Positions 62,684 through 64,000 of a stretch of 64,000 bases of DNA are shown one piece after another. The translations under genes were made by a program, and so were the position numbers. This stretch comes from Maridesulfovibrio sp. (GTDB taxonomy: Bacteria; Desulfobacterota; Desulfovibrionia; Desulfovibrionales; Desulfovibrionaceae). The stretch is from NCBI RefSeq assembly GCF_963667685.1, contig NZ_OY763931.1, positions 1,255,501-1,319,500 on the forward strand, written 5' to 3'. The first letter of the stretch is position 1; each line of letters opens with the position of its first letter. The notes under the pieces were generated by a model, which saw only the letters and a program-made list of their open reading frames with translations, was not told the DNA's origin and ran no database searches.

Positions 62684-64000
62684 TTACCGACGCAGCAGAG
62701 AAATACCGGATATTTTATTGAAAGTCCGCACCGCAAAGGCATCGGTCATTCCGGATACATAATCAACTATCCGCTGGGTATTTTTATATATCCCCGCTCC
62801 CTCTGTCGGTTTGTAGAGGTCGGGAAGCAATTTAACCGATTTGCGGCTCTTAGTGCTCAGCTTTTCTTCGGTATGCAGCTCACAGACGATCTGCCCGAAA
62901 AACTCAAGAATCTTCCAAAGCACTTCATACGCAGCTGCCTCGGTATCAATAACTTCAGTAGAATTGTAGACTTTTTCGACAGCAACCTTTTTAAGCAGGC
63001 TGAATTCAGCGGCCTTTTCAATTTCTTCAGTCAGGCTGGATTCGAATTTTCCAGTAAGAATGGACTCTTCATTATCGATAAAGACTTCGCAGGAGCTGGT
63101 GACCAGCGAATTGATCGCCATAGCGCGTAAATATTCTACCTTCTCTTTATTCTCATCCATTGCGTTAATACGTGCCAGAACGGCGGAATCACCACTCAGG
63201 ATATCCATCAACATATCGCGTATATTTTCAAAAGAAATCAACCCGAGGCTATAACCGTCTTCCATGTCTACTACGTGATAGCAGATGTCGTCGGCAGCCT
63301 CCACAAGGTAGGCAAAGGGATGACGCGCCCACTTGTTTTCATCAAGCTTGATAAGCCCCAGGTGCTCGGCAACCTCGGAATAGGAATCAACTTCACTCCG
63401 AAATATACCGAATTTCTTTTTCTTCCCGGCATAATCAGAGGTAAACGGATATTTGGTAAAAGCAGATAAAGTAGCGCAGGTAAGCTGCATGCCACCCGGA
63501 TTACCAGCCCGCTGGAGGGCCAGCACATTACGCAGTCCTTGTGCGTTGCCTTCAAATAGCCTGAAGTCTTCACGCTTTTTCTTACCGATCCACGTGCAGA
63601 GATTACGTCCGGTTTCAGTACTTTCAAACCAGTCGCGGATGGCATCCTCACCGGAATGTCCAAATGGCGGGTTGCCGATATCATGCATAAGACATGCGGT
63701 CGCCACTATAGTTGCCGGCTCGGCGGGCATTAAATCGAGATCGTGCCTTTCGATCAACCTGCTGCCAACCATATAACCTAGAGAACGTCCCACCGAGGAA
63801 GTCTCAAGACTGTGTGTTAACCTGGTGCGCACGTAATCGCTGCGCGAAAGCGGGAAAACCTGCGTCTTATCCTGAAGTCTCCTGAAAGCCGATGAAAAAA
63901 TTATTCGATCGAAGTCACGCTGAAATTCACTGCGGTCATGATCAATAGCGTCTGATTTGTCTTTTCCGATCCTCTGTTTGCCAAGCAACTTATTCCACTT
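62684..64000 (-). CDS. dgt: dGTP triphosphohydrolase, 5' end beyond window
   Basis: At least 438 residues. It hydrolyses dGTP to deoxyguanosine and triphosphate. HD-domain motifs are RTRLTHSLETSSVGRSLGY and ACLMHDIGNPPFGHSGEDAI, and FQRDFDRIIFSSAFRRLQDK, then TQVFPL, precedes. The frame is open to the window edge (reading KWNKLLGKQR), and the first in-frame start-like codon is only a TTG at 63988 without a clear site, so the true start lies past 64000. Identification is firm; completeness of the N-terminus is not. Confidence 0.93.
   Translation of the reverse strand, partial: KWNKLLGKQRIGKDKSDAIDHDRSEFQRDFDRIIFSSAFRRLQDKTQVFPLSRSDYVRTRLTHSLETSSVGRSLGYMVGSRLIERHDLDLMPAEPATIVATACLMHDIGNPPFGHSGEDAIRDWFESTETGRNLCTWIGKKKREDFRLFEGNAQGLRNVLALQRAGNPGGMQLTCATLSAFTKYPFTSDYAGKKKKFGIFRSEVDSYSEVAEHLGLIKLDENKWARHPFAYLVEAADDICYHVVDMEDGYSLGLISFENIRDMLMDILSGDSAVLARINAMDENKEKVEYLRAMAINSLVTSSCEVFIDNEESILTGKFESSLTEEIEKAAEFSLLKKVAVEKVYNSTEVIDTEAAAYEVLWKILEFFGQIVCELHTEEKLSTKSRKSVKLLPDLYKPTEGAGIYKNTQRIVDYVSGMTDAFAVRTFNKISGISLLRR

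Overview
This 64 kb window looks like chromosome from a marine, sulfate-reducing member of the Desulfovibrionaceae (Maridesulfovibrio/Desulfovibrio type). That is an inference. It rests on a membrane-anchored tetraheme cytochrome c3, several small proteins known to me mainly from this group, a VPLPA-type exosortase (XrtD) polysaccharide locus, many TTG starts, and CCTCCGGCGGC-headed intergenic repeats. I saw no rRNA, tRNA, CRISPR array, prophage or insertion sequence.

Layout. 0-16 kb is mostly minus-strand housekeeping: infA, an RRM RNA-binding protein, a compact unit yggT-divIVA-DUF167-DUF465-ilvB-ilvN with ilvC just behind, a HAD phosphatase, two lineage-type proteins of unknown function, tatA, pgsA, two secreted unknown proteins, miaA-coaD, rsmD and a beta-CASP metallo-hydrolase. 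A plus-strand DMT transporter follows. 15.8-17.8 kb is a small accessory stretch: a possible 32-residue ORF, a 16-bp palindrome with half-sites, a ribbon-helix-helix-like 73-residue protein, and a lone tungstate-binding protein (wtpA) with a good promoter and its own terminator.

18-36.3 kb is the main feature: thirteen co-oriented minus-strand genes for building, polymerising, exporting and modifying an exopolysaccharide. In transcription order they are a glycosyltransferase, O-antigen ligase/polymerase, an XrtD exosortase fused to EpsI, a giant TPR lipoprotein, a WcaJ-like initiating sugar transferase, a Wza-like exporter, an outer-membrane beta-barrel, a Wzz-like chain-length protein, a CpsD-like ATPase, an ExeA-like ATPase, a heparinase II/III-like lyase, a sulfotransferase and a Wzx flippase. 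An intrinsic terminator lies inside the cluster, after the TPR gene. Divergent from the locus is an EAL-CBS-GGDEF protein, suggesting c-di-GMP control. The sulfotransferase and lyase suggest a sulfated, uronate-containing polymer.

38.8-45.6 kb carries replication/repair genes (recD2, recR, ybaB, dnaX) and ilvE, with at least five copies of a hairpin-forming intergenic repeat whose GGAGG box sits just before start codons. 45.7-51.5 kb has a CBM48-only protein, then plus-strand amino-acid genes: an alanine-type aminotransferase, hom, and a phosphoglycerate-mutase-like protein that is probably the missing homoserine kinase, followed by a thioesterase and an amidohydrolase. 51.5-53.3 kb has a TetR regulator with a clear 19-bp operator, a DUF2867 protein, and cytochrome c3. 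53.8-59.3 kb encodes a BMP-type nucleoside ABC importer beside gpt, a purine-salvage pair. The window ends with a degenerate GGDEF protein, an S9 peptidase lipoprotein and dgt, which runs off the right edge.
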